A program made the position numbers and the translations under genes. DNA of 64,000 bases from Nemopilema nomurai. Its lineage: Eukaryota > Cnidaria > Scyphozoa > Rhizostomeae > Rhizostomatidae. Shown one piece after another: positions 35,008 through 47,122 of this stretch. The notes beneath the pieces were generated by a model, which was given only the letters and a program-made list of their open reading frames with translations, was not told the origin of the DNA and searched no databases. Position 1 is the stretch's first letter, and every line of letters begins with the position of its first letter. The stretch covers positions 284,844 to 348,843 of the forward strand of contig PEDN01001370.1 in the NCBI GenBank assembly GCA_003864495.1, in the 5' to 3' direction.

Positions 35008-38000
35008 CACGTAATCTCAAACAGGGGAGCACGTGCCCCTGCAGGGCTCTGGGCACTAGAAGTGAAAATAGCTGTTGCTGTTGTGTAGTGTAAATTTATC
35101 GAACGATAGAGCGGCCATAGTGTAGAAACATCGTTCTTTTCTCAGTTGTCTAGATCCAAGCTTCGAAAAAGACCTCAAGATTTAGGAGTTTTAGATCCCC
35201 CGTTCCTATGTCCATGCTTTTGTTGGTATGGTTTACAGAGTGACCTCGAGTCAAGCCTGTCTTGAACGTAGAAGCGGCGATAAGATTTGCCTGTACTGGA
35301 GCGATTAAAGAGTGAAGTCATCAAATCACTTGGATAGTGCCAATGTTCGAGTGCACGTGCGATCAGTTAAAAATGCAGACAAATCAACGAACACTTAGAA
35401 GCATCAAAACACTGTGATTGTGATTCTTAAGAGTATAACTTTGATTTTGCCGGCGCTTTTGCCCACTGTTTTGCCCCCATCCTTTAAACGCTGGCTTCGT
35501 GCCTGAATTCGATGTGTTATTAACATGTTATCAATGGTAAGAATTTGTTGCGACTTTGAATGCGGTCATGGTCGTTTTGGCAGCCGTACTCTAACCACAC
35601 AACTTGCTTGTTCACAGAGATATCCATCACATCTTCAGAATGACGAATTCCTGATAGCATCGTGATAACATCGCTTTCAGCCTGACTTGGCTAGTCAGAA
35701 TGAGGTTGAAGTACCTTTCAAATGTCCCCTTCCAGACTTTGCGAAGAAATCTCCGAAAACGTTGTCTCAATTTCAAGGTCTGCCATCTCTATTGGTATGT
35801 TGGCGTGATAAACTTTCTCAGGCTGGCATCATAAATGTAGATTTGTAAACAAATCATCACTTTGCGTACAACCGTTTACTGTACCTAAATACAACCCCTA
35901 CTTATCCAGCCTTTATTTGTTTGGCAAGTGGATAAATTTACTTGCAGTTCCAGCAGACTTCAATCAAGCGTAGTGTAGTTAAACCAGACCAAAGAGGCAT
36001 ACATTTGATGGCATCATTCTTCATTGCAACCAAAATGCAACAAACAAGTTTCCTATAAATCTCGCACTTTACATTGTCTCAGCTTCATCTTGTGAATTTG
36101 TTCTTTCTTTATTCGCTTTGATGAATATCGAGGCCGGCATGCTTACGAAATCGATCATCACAAGTAAAAGAGCGCATTTCTCTTCCCCTATCGCTATCTG
36201 ATGAGGTCAACTTGTGCTCACTTGCAGCGAGTTGCAACCGATTTCACTAGCTTGAAAGCTGGGTCTAGTATGTTCAATGATAAGGATGACGTAACGTCCA
36301 TATATATCCGACGATGGTAGTTTAATTCTTCCATATTGGAATTATTTATTTGTTGCTTGCTTGTAGAGTTGTTACCAATTTTTGTTTATGTTGAGAATGA
36401 GCGGAATCTATCTTATAATCACTGAAAGTTTCGCACATTCACATTAGAATCCTTACGATAGTGACAAGTAGAATAATCTCTTTGTCTGAGGATATACACT
36501 ACATTTGTCTGAGGATCTGTCAAATCACTACATTTTATTGTACTGTATGATGCAGATTATTATGTTTACAATTTAAAGAAAATGATTTATGAAGCGTAAG
36601 GTTGTTAAGAGATAGAAATCTCAAACAACATTTTCAGTATAGCCTAGCAAAACGACAACTGGATGCTTATCAGTTGCACAGTTTATCGTTTTGAATTTAT
36701 ATCAAATTTACATCTTTGAAATTTTGAAAGCCTTCATTTCTGTTTTGACGTTCTTTTAGACTCCTTTACCCCTTAAATGGCTGGCTTGACGACAAGAACT
36801 TGGCGATAAAGCTCAGTTACAGGATGTTTAATATCCAAACCTGAATTGGTAATCATATTGATAAGAGAATCAAAGTGTACAGAGCCAGTATCGTTTTAGC
36901 ACACAAAGGAGCCCCTTCCATATGTCAATGTCCAGCCTCGGTCTGGTGTGGCCAACGGCCGGCTCCCGCATCATCATTCCTCCTGGTAGTGATTGGTTGG
37001 TATATTTTGGACGCTAGGACACATAATCCTACTGCTTCAGAAATCTTGAAAGGGTAATATCAAAATTAATCAATAATTTCTTATCCGAATTGCGAGAGCC
37101 TTTTTCAAAATGCTCTCTGCTTATGCTTAATAGCTTGTATGACAAGACACGTTTTAGATTTTTTGAAGCCATTGCTGGCATACTTCAACCAAGTTATGTC
37201 TTAAACATTTCACCAATGTTGGGCCACAGAAATCCTTTCTAGGAATTTCTTATTCTGCAGGGAGAAACGTTTTTATTTGAAATAAGAAGAAGGCCCGATA
37301 GATGCATTTTTGAATCTCCATAATTGTTCAACAAGCTTTTGATAAGTCGATCGGAACAGAGTTTAAAGCTTAAGAGAAGCAAAAAAACTTTCAAATTGTA
37401 GGCATATTAAAATGCAGAGAGATTTGAAACAATTTATGCTAGAAACAGGCAAAAGGTTGGCTGGCTAAAAGTGAAACTGAAATATACAATAGACTTTTAA
37501 ACAAAACAAATAGGATTCAGATTAGAGAGTAAATCCAAAACGAAGGGTTTGAATTGATGTCAAGGGAATCTAAAAAGCATATGTTTCTGTAACAGAAGAA
37601 TATTGCGTCATAGAGCTTGTTTCTCAAGCCAACAAAGGATTGGTTTAAGGACCAAGAGCAAGCGGCCTAACGGAGGGCAAGGCAGCGTTCACGGGGAATC
37701 AAGAGCAGACTTGGCTTTGAACTACGAGCATCTGAAGTTTGTAATCGATGACGTCGTTTCAGATGAAACTCGGGTGCAAGAATCACAAGGAGAATTTCGA
37801 AAGACGCATTCAGGATTAATTGCTACTCGTGTAACGATCGAAAGGCACTAGGGGGAGTTAAATGTAAGCGAATTCAACACAAATCTAAAATATAAACTCA
37901 CTGCGGCATAATATACCAAAACCTTTCTACGACAATAATTACAACAACTGAAGGCTACCCTGATGTAATCTGTGTTTGTCGCAACTACCAAGAGACAACC

Positions 38001-40017
38001 AGTTCTGGAATCTTTTGGTATCACAAATGAGTTTCTGTTTACGAACAGAGACAAGAAGTGTTGCTTTTTAGGTCGTCCGTCCACAGTTATTTTGGCTTGG
38101 CAAGCCTGTGGAGTAAGGAAGGAGTGGTATATAGTAAGGAGGCGCCTTTGGAAGCACGTCAAGCTTCGTGAGCCGTAATAGACCGCTTCATCTCAAATAT
38201 TGAAAAGTTTGGGGATCACGTCTCAAGTGCCTCTTTTTCAAAACACTCTCCCCTTAACAAAACTCCTTCCTTTATTGCCCCCACCCCATTCTCCCCCCCC
38301 CCCATTAATTGCCAAATCACCCTCGATGCATCTATCTCTTTGAAACATCCGCGCACATTCAGTGCAAAGGCACCAAGATCCTTCTCGACATTTTTAAGGA
38401 AGAACCTTTGCTTTATCTGGCAATTTAAGACTTTAAGCTGGTAGTAATTTCGGTTTGCCAATTTATGCTCCCAATCAATGGTAAATTTAACGTTTTCTTT
38501 GCGATGATACTTTGTCGTACAATCTTACTACTGGATACATAATTTACGGGTTCTGTTACAATCATTTAATAAAAAACTACCAATGCACTTTCGGATGATT
38601 CCTGAAATTCCAGTCTTATTCTCTTCAAATAGAATGTGTAACTTGAAACTGACCAGCCTAAACAATGATTTAGAATTCACTCTGGTATCTAAATCCGAAG
38701 ACATGCGCACAGTAATTCATGTATCTGCATTCTACATAATCGCATGCACCGTTTTTGAAACGTAGGTTTTTCAATAAAAAGGACAGCAATGCCTCGTTCA
38801 TTTTAAAAATTTGGTTTTATGTTTATGCGGGTGAAAAACCAGTTTCAGGCAATGCAGTCTCACCGATAAAGTACACAACCATGGATTAATTTCTCCTTGA
38901 CAGGTTTATACAAACAGAAATGCACGTTCTGGTTAAAAAATGTAACTCTTGGCGTTTGATAAAGCAGGTTCTCCTTGCCAAAGGAGGGAGCAAAAGCAGT
39001 GTGGCAAATTTCAACTGGTGGCCACATGCACGAGCATTGTAAATAGAACCAGAAATAATTGCATTTTCTGTTTTTGTTGTTTCCAAATGGTATCTTCTTT
39101 TGTTCTATGTTTACACTGCACCTGTCAAGGCAGTAGAGTGCACATAAGTTGCTGTCAACGATGGGGAGTCTTCTGATTCTCTGATCTGTTTGGTCATGAA
39201 GGCATACGCAATTTTGACTAGGACGTATGCTTAAAAGACCCAGGTACCCTCCTTGTGGAACGTATTTTAGTTGATAAATGTACAAATGAATGAATGCCTA
39301 AACTTTAGCATCAGTTATTCTTAATAAATACAATGAAATCACCATATTCCCAGAATCTGAGCAACAAAGGTATGTGTAATAATAATAATAATAATGTAAA
39401 AATTGGAATTCTTATAAAGAAACACGGCCGGCCTATAATTGAATATAATATAGAATGTTATAAAACTTGCAATTTCCCCATCCACTCTTTGAACAACTTT
39501 TTAGCTAACTCAAAATGGTCTCGATCTCAGAGAAAAAGGCAATCGACGAGAATAAAGAACCTGGGTATCGGACTACGATATAAAAGTGCAATATGAAAAA
39601 CGATTAAAAACAATATAAAAATCAATCTGTTTTGGCCTTGGGATAATCCCTGAAGATTTATTCCAAGAGTTCTTCTTCTCTGCAGTGCGATTTTCAGTGC
39701 ACCTTCTCCTGTCCCAAATAAAGGCTGAGAAATCGTTGTTTTTACCTTATAGTACCGTCCTTTGCAAAGCTGTGAGAAGAATCTCAGGCAGTGAACTTCT
39801 AATGTACTTTTCATCGCAATATCGTTTTACTGGCTTAGGTTCCAGTATCACACTGGGGGGCTATGAAAAAATATGACCATGAGAAGGCTTAGGCGTGCCA
39901 TATTGCTTCGTCTAGAAACATTTTAATTTTGAGAAAAATTTAACACGTTCAAGATTGGCAGAAGTCAGTTGTCCAATTGTTTCATCTTGCATTTTCATTT
40001 TTTCATGTAACCCTATT
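35008..40017. other. Intergenic, no supported gene
   Basis: AT-rich unique sequence. Frames at 37603-37851 (plus) and 38860-39285 (minus, 141 codons) have no recognisable motif. A C-run lies at about 38295-38305. Confidence 0.45.
36481..36532. repeat. Short direct duplication
   Basis: TTTGTCTGAGGAT...CACTACA occurs twice in a row, at 36481-36503 and 36504-36532. The second copy carries a 6-base insertion. Confidence 0.7.
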
Positions 40018-40726
40018 CAGTGGCGCCGGCAAGAGGGGGAGTGGCTGCCTGAAAGAATGGCCCTCTTAATTCTTCCAAATTTAATGACAAAATTGGGTCC
40101 ACACCCGGAACCCCCACTTCACTACACTCCTCCTCACTTTCAAAAAGCTGCGTGGCCCCTGTTCCAAGTCAAAGATCTTGGAAGTGGCAATGCTTCAGAT
40201 TTCTGAATCTGACAGATCATAAGAGCTCGTCGGCAATTCTATTCAATTTGACGGTCCTGGCAATTTGAAAAAAGGAAGTGTTTTGTGGTAATCTCCTTTG
40301 ATAGAAATCTAATAAACTTTACATTACTCAGATTTCCTCTCTCAATGTCAACCTATGGCAAGGGCGTTGGTTGCATTTGCAGCCAAAGTAGAGGGTGTGG
40401 CTACGCCCCAGGCCCCGCACTTCTCGCCCTGCGCCCTTCCAATAAAAGTTTCTGGCGGCGCCAGCGCCTTTATTCCGTACTACATGCGCCATTTCAATCC
40501 AGTCTCTGGAAAAATGACAACGAAGGGCCAAAGGAAGGTTTTATCTGCAAATGCCAAGATTACAGGCACCGCTGAGCGTTGAGAAAACTGAGGGGTCTAA
40601 AAAAAGTGGGGGGGGGGCTAAAACCATTTAAAAAGAGGCTTTATTGGTAGTTAATTACTTATTATTTGGCATTTTTTGCAAAAACCAAGGCTAAAGCCCC
40701 CCAGCCCCCCTGCTCCGCGGTGCCTG
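40018..40726. mobile_element. Possible hAT-like non-autonomous element
   Basis: The left end CAGTGGCGCCGGCAAGAGGG and the reverse complement of the right end, CAGGCACCGCGGAGCAGGGG, share the CAG...GC-rich...G-run pattern seen at ends of hAT-type elements. The interior is GC-rich with G/C runs (about 40607-40618 and 40697-40710). No 8-bp target-site duplication is visible and there is no transposase, so this is tentative. It could be two elements, one inside the other. Confidence 0.25.
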
Positions 40727-43700
40727 GATTAGACTGAGCGATTTCAAAACAAACTCGCTTCTGGGAATCAAGTATCAAATTTCAGCAACACATATTTGAG
40801 GATATGGTGGAAATTAATTTCGACTTTTCTTAGATTCTGACTGTTTGTGCATTATTTCTTCCACACTCTTTACTCGTGCTTCTTTTACGCCTATCTCTTT
40901 AAGAAATCATATGCCATGCCACTGAAGTTGTCGCAAATATAAACAGGAAATTCCCATCATTTATCCTCGTGACAAGTTCATGAACTTCAAAAGAGCGGAT
41001 TGGAAATTACGCCTTACTCAATATCGTGTTCTCTACTTCTCATTTAAGTCTTTTTTCTCTCTATTCTTATTTCATTCCCCCCTGTTGGAAATTCTCTGCT
41101 TCCTTGGCAATTTTATTTGTTCCATTTCCTGCATTCACACGTTTGTTTCAAGGATAGGACAGAAAACCACTCTCATCCTGAAATTCGTGTAGTAGAGCAA
41201 AAGTTAATTTCGAATGACATCATTTAACCATAAAGGGTCAGAAAACACATCATTAAACCCTATAGAAAAATGTAAATACAATCAATTTTAATATTTTGAT
41301 ACTGTTTATCTGATGCATTTTGTATCCATTAATGGCACCACTAGGACGAATTTTCTCTTGAGAGGAATGGATCTGGGTAGTGCCATATGCTTCTCCGCTC
41401 TCTGCTGCTCTTTTATCGAGGAGGCATCATTTGTGCCAGTTTTTAACCTACACAAGTTCAGCAATCAATTGTGATTAATTCTGGCCCATGTGTATGCCTT
41501 AGGTGGCGCATTGGGCCCACGCGATTTCATTCATTTAACTTGCATATGATTCCCACGTGCCCACAACTCGGTGTAAGCTCCAGGTAATTCGACACCAGAA
41601 AGTTGATGCATGTGTTTTCAATTTGATCATTGCTTTGCCCACAAAGTTGACACAAAGGCAAAGTCTTACAAAGTACAACCTGGTAAGACATGCGAAGCGC
41701 CACGTTGCAATATAAAAGGGGAGACACGGCATTGCAAGGCCGAAAATGGGGGGGGGGGGGAGATGTAGTAGTTTAGTACAAGAAAAGGGGCAAAAAACAG
41801 AAGGAAGGGGCAAGGGAATGAAGGTGGAGCATTGGGAAGAGTCAAGAGAAAAGGCGGTGGAAAAGGGCTAGAGAAAGAGCTAGGGGAAAGGACTAGGGGA
41901 AAGAATTAGTGAAACGGACCTGGAGGGACGAGAAAAAAGAGAGACGGAAGAATAGCGAAAGAGACAGTGGAAAACAGTGGAAGGTCCAGAAGGAAAGGAC
42001 AGGGTAAATGCAAGAGGAAGGAGATGGACAGGGAAAAGGAAAAAGGGTTTTTAAGCAATTGTTTCTGAGGGATTCTCAAGGCTTCTTGCAAAGGATACGT
42101 AGAAGACAGTAGCGGCCCCACGGGGGACACGTCCTCCTCAGTTTTCGCCCGGATCGCCAAGGCAATAAGTTTAAATTCGAGGAGATATGAACGACGACGT
42201 AAAATGTAACACCAACTCAGAGGCCTAGGTGGCAGTCGAAGCAAGGAGGGTTGCCAGGAACCAATTGCAATATGGAAACAACGGACATTCAGGGAAGTTT
42301 CACATCTCACGCTTAGAATGAAATAAAACTGAGTGGCAGAAACCAAAACAATTCGACAGTGCAACAAAGTGAATTTCTATTAAATTTAGAAAATGCGTTG
42401 ACAACACGTTCAGGCATAGATGCATCATCGAGGCAAACAATTTTTAATCAGAATGCCAATAATTGATTTAATTTCAAGCCATAGCAACCAACAGAAAATA
42501 CCAGCGAAAAGCCAGACAATATCAATACAATGGCGGGTGTTTACTGTTGCAGCTCCGGACTCCAGTCAGGGGGGCCAGCAACGCAGCAAACGAGGCCCTT
42601 TTTATCCAACGCTTTATTTATAAATATCATTGTTAAATCTAAATTGCCTTTAACTTCTCATCAAAGCATCAAAAATACAATACATTAATACTTGGATTAT
42701 GACAGCGTGTCGTAAATAGAAGCGTTGGAAAGTTAAACCTTTGATGCAGACAGTGCGTAATTGTTTAGTGTTTTTGATGGCTTGCTTTTGTCGCAGTTGT
42801 TTTTGTCTTTGTTGTTGTTGTTGCTGTATTGGAATACTGATGCAAAAATGCTAGACAGTCTAAGATTCTTTCAATAAAAACATCTGAATGTACGATAGCT
42901 AGATATACTAAATTTCTATGACTTCCCAAAGCTTCTAGCTTTAATCTTTCTAAGAATTAGTCAACTCAGCCAGATTCTCTCGCCTTCAGGCAAAACGTTC
43001 TTAGAATTGCATCTACAACAATGTGATGCCGACAAGCAGAAAATTCGTCTTCGAATTCATTTGATTGGATGGCGAATATTCCAGACAACGTCATTCATTT
43101 TTCGCAATAGAATTGAATAAACGCACCGCTGAATGGTCTTGATTGAGATACAACGAGAACTACAATGTGGCAAAGCGCTACAAGCATATACGCTGGTGCT
43201 TCCTTTCTGGAATTATGAAAAGGCCAAACAAGCTTCTCCTCCGAAGCATCAAGACTAGATACCTGTGATACTCTTCGCTTTCAATGGACCGGGTTCTTTT
43301 GAATATTATTCTGCGTTGAAATTACGGGTGGTCATGCCACGTATTTCTAAAAGGGTGGTACCATAGACAATTCGGCGTGTTGCAACCTTACGCCATTCAA
43401 CGGCATGGTGCAGGCTAAGACCCCGTTTACACGGTAGCGGATCAAAAGTGTTGTGGATTAAAGTGTACCGGAGCAATTTTTGGTAAACTATGCACAGGTG
43501 CCGCTCCAAAACCCAAAAATCCCCGTTGATGCCCAAAAGTGCCGCTTGCTTATTCAAAAATGGGACGGTCATTTTCTAATCTGCTACAATTTCTGCGACC
43601 ATTTCTAACCCCCCCCCTCCCCCTACTAATAGCAACGTTTTTGGCATATAATTCATGCTACATTCCAGTTTGCAAAAAGCGACAACTTGCTGCGTGTAAA

Positions 43701-44322
43701 ATTCCTTCACGGAATTATTTCCACATATTTCCATGTAAGTATGTTCACGGAGGTACATAGCTAAAGACGCCTGAAACAGCCTTTTTGTTTTGTCCCCAAT
43801 TTGCAGATTTGAACGTTTGTTAGAAGGTGCTGAGCAAATATTTTTGCTGCAGATCAAACTTTTTACTTCAAATCAATATAACTTCTGATGCAGTGCGCGT
43901 GCAGTGTGAAATTTGATGACAATTTTTTCGATCTTTTCTTCAAATATGGACAGAAGCCACATGCCAAGCCAAAGGCCAAGTTGATGCGGTAGGCTTAACC
44001 ACTACATGGCACAGGGACAATAAATCGAATCAATCGAATCAAACAATAATCACTGGGCAGATTTGTGTTAACGTGATCGATGACGTCATTCGCTATTTTG
44101 TTCGTCATTAGACTTCACTATTTTGGAAAGTTACATGCATAATAAATAGTGAACGTTTAACATAACACAACATAACATTGACGTTAGCCAGCAGAAACGG
44201 TCAATTCAAAACAAGGAATGAGATTAGAAGATGAGATTTATTAAATAGTTTAGTTTCAAGGAATCTAAGAAAACTGTGAACTCAACAAAAAGTTATCTCA
44301 AGAACATACTAATGTAACCGTA

Positions 44323-44323
<1 letters not shown>
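40727..44323. other. Intergenic, with a purine tract and no supported gene
   Basis: The region holds the purine tract listed at 41745-42055 and a C-run at about 43609-43622. The remaining short frames lack support. Confidence 0.45.
41745..42055. repeat. Purine-rich tract
   Basis: About 300 bases are strongly biased to A and G on the plus strand, starting with a G run and continuing with GGAAAGG-type words of no fixed period. The 153-codon minus-strand frame at 41906-42367 owes its length to this composition. Confidence 0.6.
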
Positions 44324-44353
<30 letters not shown>

Positions 44354-44362
44354 AAGAAGAAG
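44324..44362. repeat. Microsatellite (AAG)13
   Basis: Thirteen perfect AAG units on the plus strand. Confidence 0.97.
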
Positions 44363-46570
44363 CTTTGTTGAGATTTTAGTTACAACCTTGCCTCTCAGGT
44401 TGGCAACGCCTGAAAAACATGTAATACGACCAAGCTGTCCTTGGAAAAGTTGAATGGTGCAGGAGTCTAGTGCCCTTATTAATAAAAAGCCTACAGTTGC
44501 AGTTTGGATTATTTGCAGAAAGAAAATAAACCAAAACCCACTAATGCGGCATTGTTTGCCTGCCCTCTACAATGCATATACCATAATATATGAAGGGCCT
44601 CGAAGGAAAATGTTCGTAAATGACACATGCATATCGAATAGAATAGAAGCCAGAGAAAGGGATATCTTCTAAGGGAATTTGTTTACCAGGTTTAATCAAA
44701 GGCAACTGCAAGATGGAGGATGGCAAGAGCTTCAACAGTAACAAGAACATAGAGTAGCTTATTTATCTAGCAAGAGCAATTTGAGTCTGAATGCGAGAGA
44801 ATGAGACTCGAAAACACCTTTTGAAATAAAAGATTAGCAATTGTTTTGTGGTACATAACCTCACACTTGTGATAAACAGTGGCTTAAAGATTTCGGAAAC
44901 ACATAACTTCAGCATGTATCAGAGAGAAAAGGTTAAGTTTTGACTATTTGCAATTAAAAATAGATCAAAGTTGACCATGAAAAGTACACAAGTATTTTGG
45001 AATATGTTTTAGCATATTTGAAACGAAGCACGGGTCATTTTGCCTCGATTCTATGCATTCGCAGGATGCGACTCAATCTCTTCTTTATCACTGAATATAT
45101 TGCACGGGTTGCAGCGTTGCACAAGACTGGAAGAATTCGGAACTTGTTCAGTTGGCCAGTTAGATTAAAGAGACAATAGCGGTTACAGCACAAAAGATAG
45201 AGGGCATACGCAGGCGTGTCTAAAGACTAAACTACTCTTTGAATAATGACAGCCTACGCTTGTGTGCGTTTACAGAAAAATATGAAACAGAAATCTTCAG
45301 CTGGTTAACCAGCTGGCTCTGTTTCAATTAAGGAAGCAATTTTGCAAGCACATCTTTACGTTCATTTTCGAAAACAGGGCAAGAAAAACCAATGATGTTG
45401 GGACCTCCAATGAATGATAACACCGATGAACAAAGTATTTATTTCAGCTGACGTCTTTGACGAGAAATGTTCGCAAATTTTTATGATGTTTTCTCATAGT
45501 ACTGATTCTGAAGGCCATATGAAATAGCTCTATCTGGACTGAAGTAAAAAAACTGGGAAATTTCTAACTGTTTCATTTACATTTGAGAACACATTTGAGA
45601 ACACAAATGCTAACAGGCGTATTTTGTCATGCTTTTACTTCTAGCACGCCACACAAGCTGAGGTGTATACTAGAGAGATTCGGCATTTGGGGGCAAAAGC
45701 AAAGGAATAATGACAAAAACAAGGAACTGAGCATATCTATATGAAGTATTTGCTTTGAAAGATCCAATGTGATGGTCATTGACTAGTCTAGCACCAAATA
45801 CTTCTTACAATAACATCAGATTTGTCACAATTTCATATTGTGAAATTCGGAATGCCTTTTGAAAATGATTAACATGGACCAATCTTTCATGTAATATCTC
45901 TTATTATAAATTTGAAATAGCATAATTATCGCTTTAATTCTATCAAACTAGTTTCGGGCTTTTCACAGCACTGAAAATTCAAATATGAAGTGTCTTTCAA
46001 TATCAATGTCAAAACAATCATCGTTACAATTCTCTTTGTCCATGTTATGATAAGACTTTCTTGCGAATACTTCAAATTCAAACATCAGACAAATAGAGCA
46101 AAAGATCGAAACAGACAAGCAATCCTTTTGATGCTTTCAAGAGCCCCAGCCTACTTGCAACACTTTGTTCTGACATTTCCTGTGGTGACTCCATTATATT
46201 AAATATATTTTCAATGATGAAGATTAATTAAAACTTTTTAAAGGCAAAATTTCAGCTTTCCGAATGATTCTAAAACTCCTACGTCATTTGAAATATAATC
46301 CTACAAGGCTTGCTGGCAATATCATTAAGGAATTTGATAATACAAACTCAATCCAGTAAAATGCATTGATTTGACTCTGGTACTACGCAATCTAAGACAA
46401 AAATAGCAATTCAATCCTACTTAGCCAAAACTAAAGCTAGGAAGAAAATGTCAAGTTAGTTTTTCTCGAACGTTGGCTCTTGAAGTACTTTCCCAAAGTA
46501 CTGACTCAAACATTAGGACAAATAAGCGTTTTTGTCCTCGCATCAAAATGGTTGTTTACCAGTTAAATAA
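44363..46570. other. Intergenic, no gene seen
   Basis: AT-rich unique sequence with a small 12-bp direct repeat (ACATTTGAGAAC twice) near 45580-45605. Confidence 0.5.
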
Positions 46571-47122
46571 ATGGCGGCTCTTGAAACCGCACTACAAGTT
46601 TTGGCTCAGTTTTCTAAGACCGTTCTTGTGAAAATCAGCCTCACAATCGCATGCACAGAAAGCACAATTGTGGGGGTAGAGACCATACAGAATATACCCA
46701 TTATGCAATTTGCGGCTGTCAGCGATCTGCAAGGCTCCCTAGCAGCAGAAAAACATTCACATGCTGATCTGAGACTAGCAAAACCTTTTAAGATCGATGA
46801 CGTCACATCTAAAACTTCGGTCAATTTGACCAGAAAATTTGACAAAACAACGCAAGCAACACTTCATACCAGACTCTCAAAAGTCGAAATTATCCTTGAC
46901 CTAGACTTGTTAGCAAGCTGTATTTATTTAAGGTTGAATGCGAGGTTAAAACGAAAGAGAAGCCAGTGGTCTTCCAGGTATATAGCGAGGTTGTCGTGCT
47001 TTCGTAATAGAGCCGTTACTAAAACTGAAGATAATCTCGTTTTAAACCACTCCGCAATGCCAAGCCAATGCTCATTCGAAGGATTCCAAGCCTACCCCGT
47101 ATATGCATTTTGCATCGTCTGA
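46571..47122 (+). CDS. Hypothetical single-exon reading frame, 183 aa
   Basis: This is the longest plus-strand frame in the window. It begins MAALETALQVLAQFSKTVLV at an ATG with AAAT before it and G at +4, and ends in TGA at 47120. The middle is Arg/Lys-rich (LNARLKRKRSQWSSR). No domain, signal peptide or membrane segment is evident. A frame of this length is not strongly unexpected by chance in 64 kb read in six frames, so it stays hypothetical. Confidence 0.2.
   Translation: MAALETALQVLAQFSKTVLVKISLTIACTESTIVGVETIQNIPIMQFAAVSDLQGSLAAEKHSHADLRLAKPFKIDDVTSKTSVNLTRKFDKTTQATLHTRLSKVEIILDLDLLASCIYLRLNARLKRKRSQWSSRYIARLSCFRNRAVTKTEDNLVLNHSAMPSQCSFEGFQAYPVYAFCIV

Noticed and set aside
41906..42367. 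153-codon minus-strand frame
   Set aside because: Much of its length lies on the pyrimidine strand of a purine-rich tract, the peptide is Leu/Ser/Phe/Pro-rich without motifs, and there are no splice signals.
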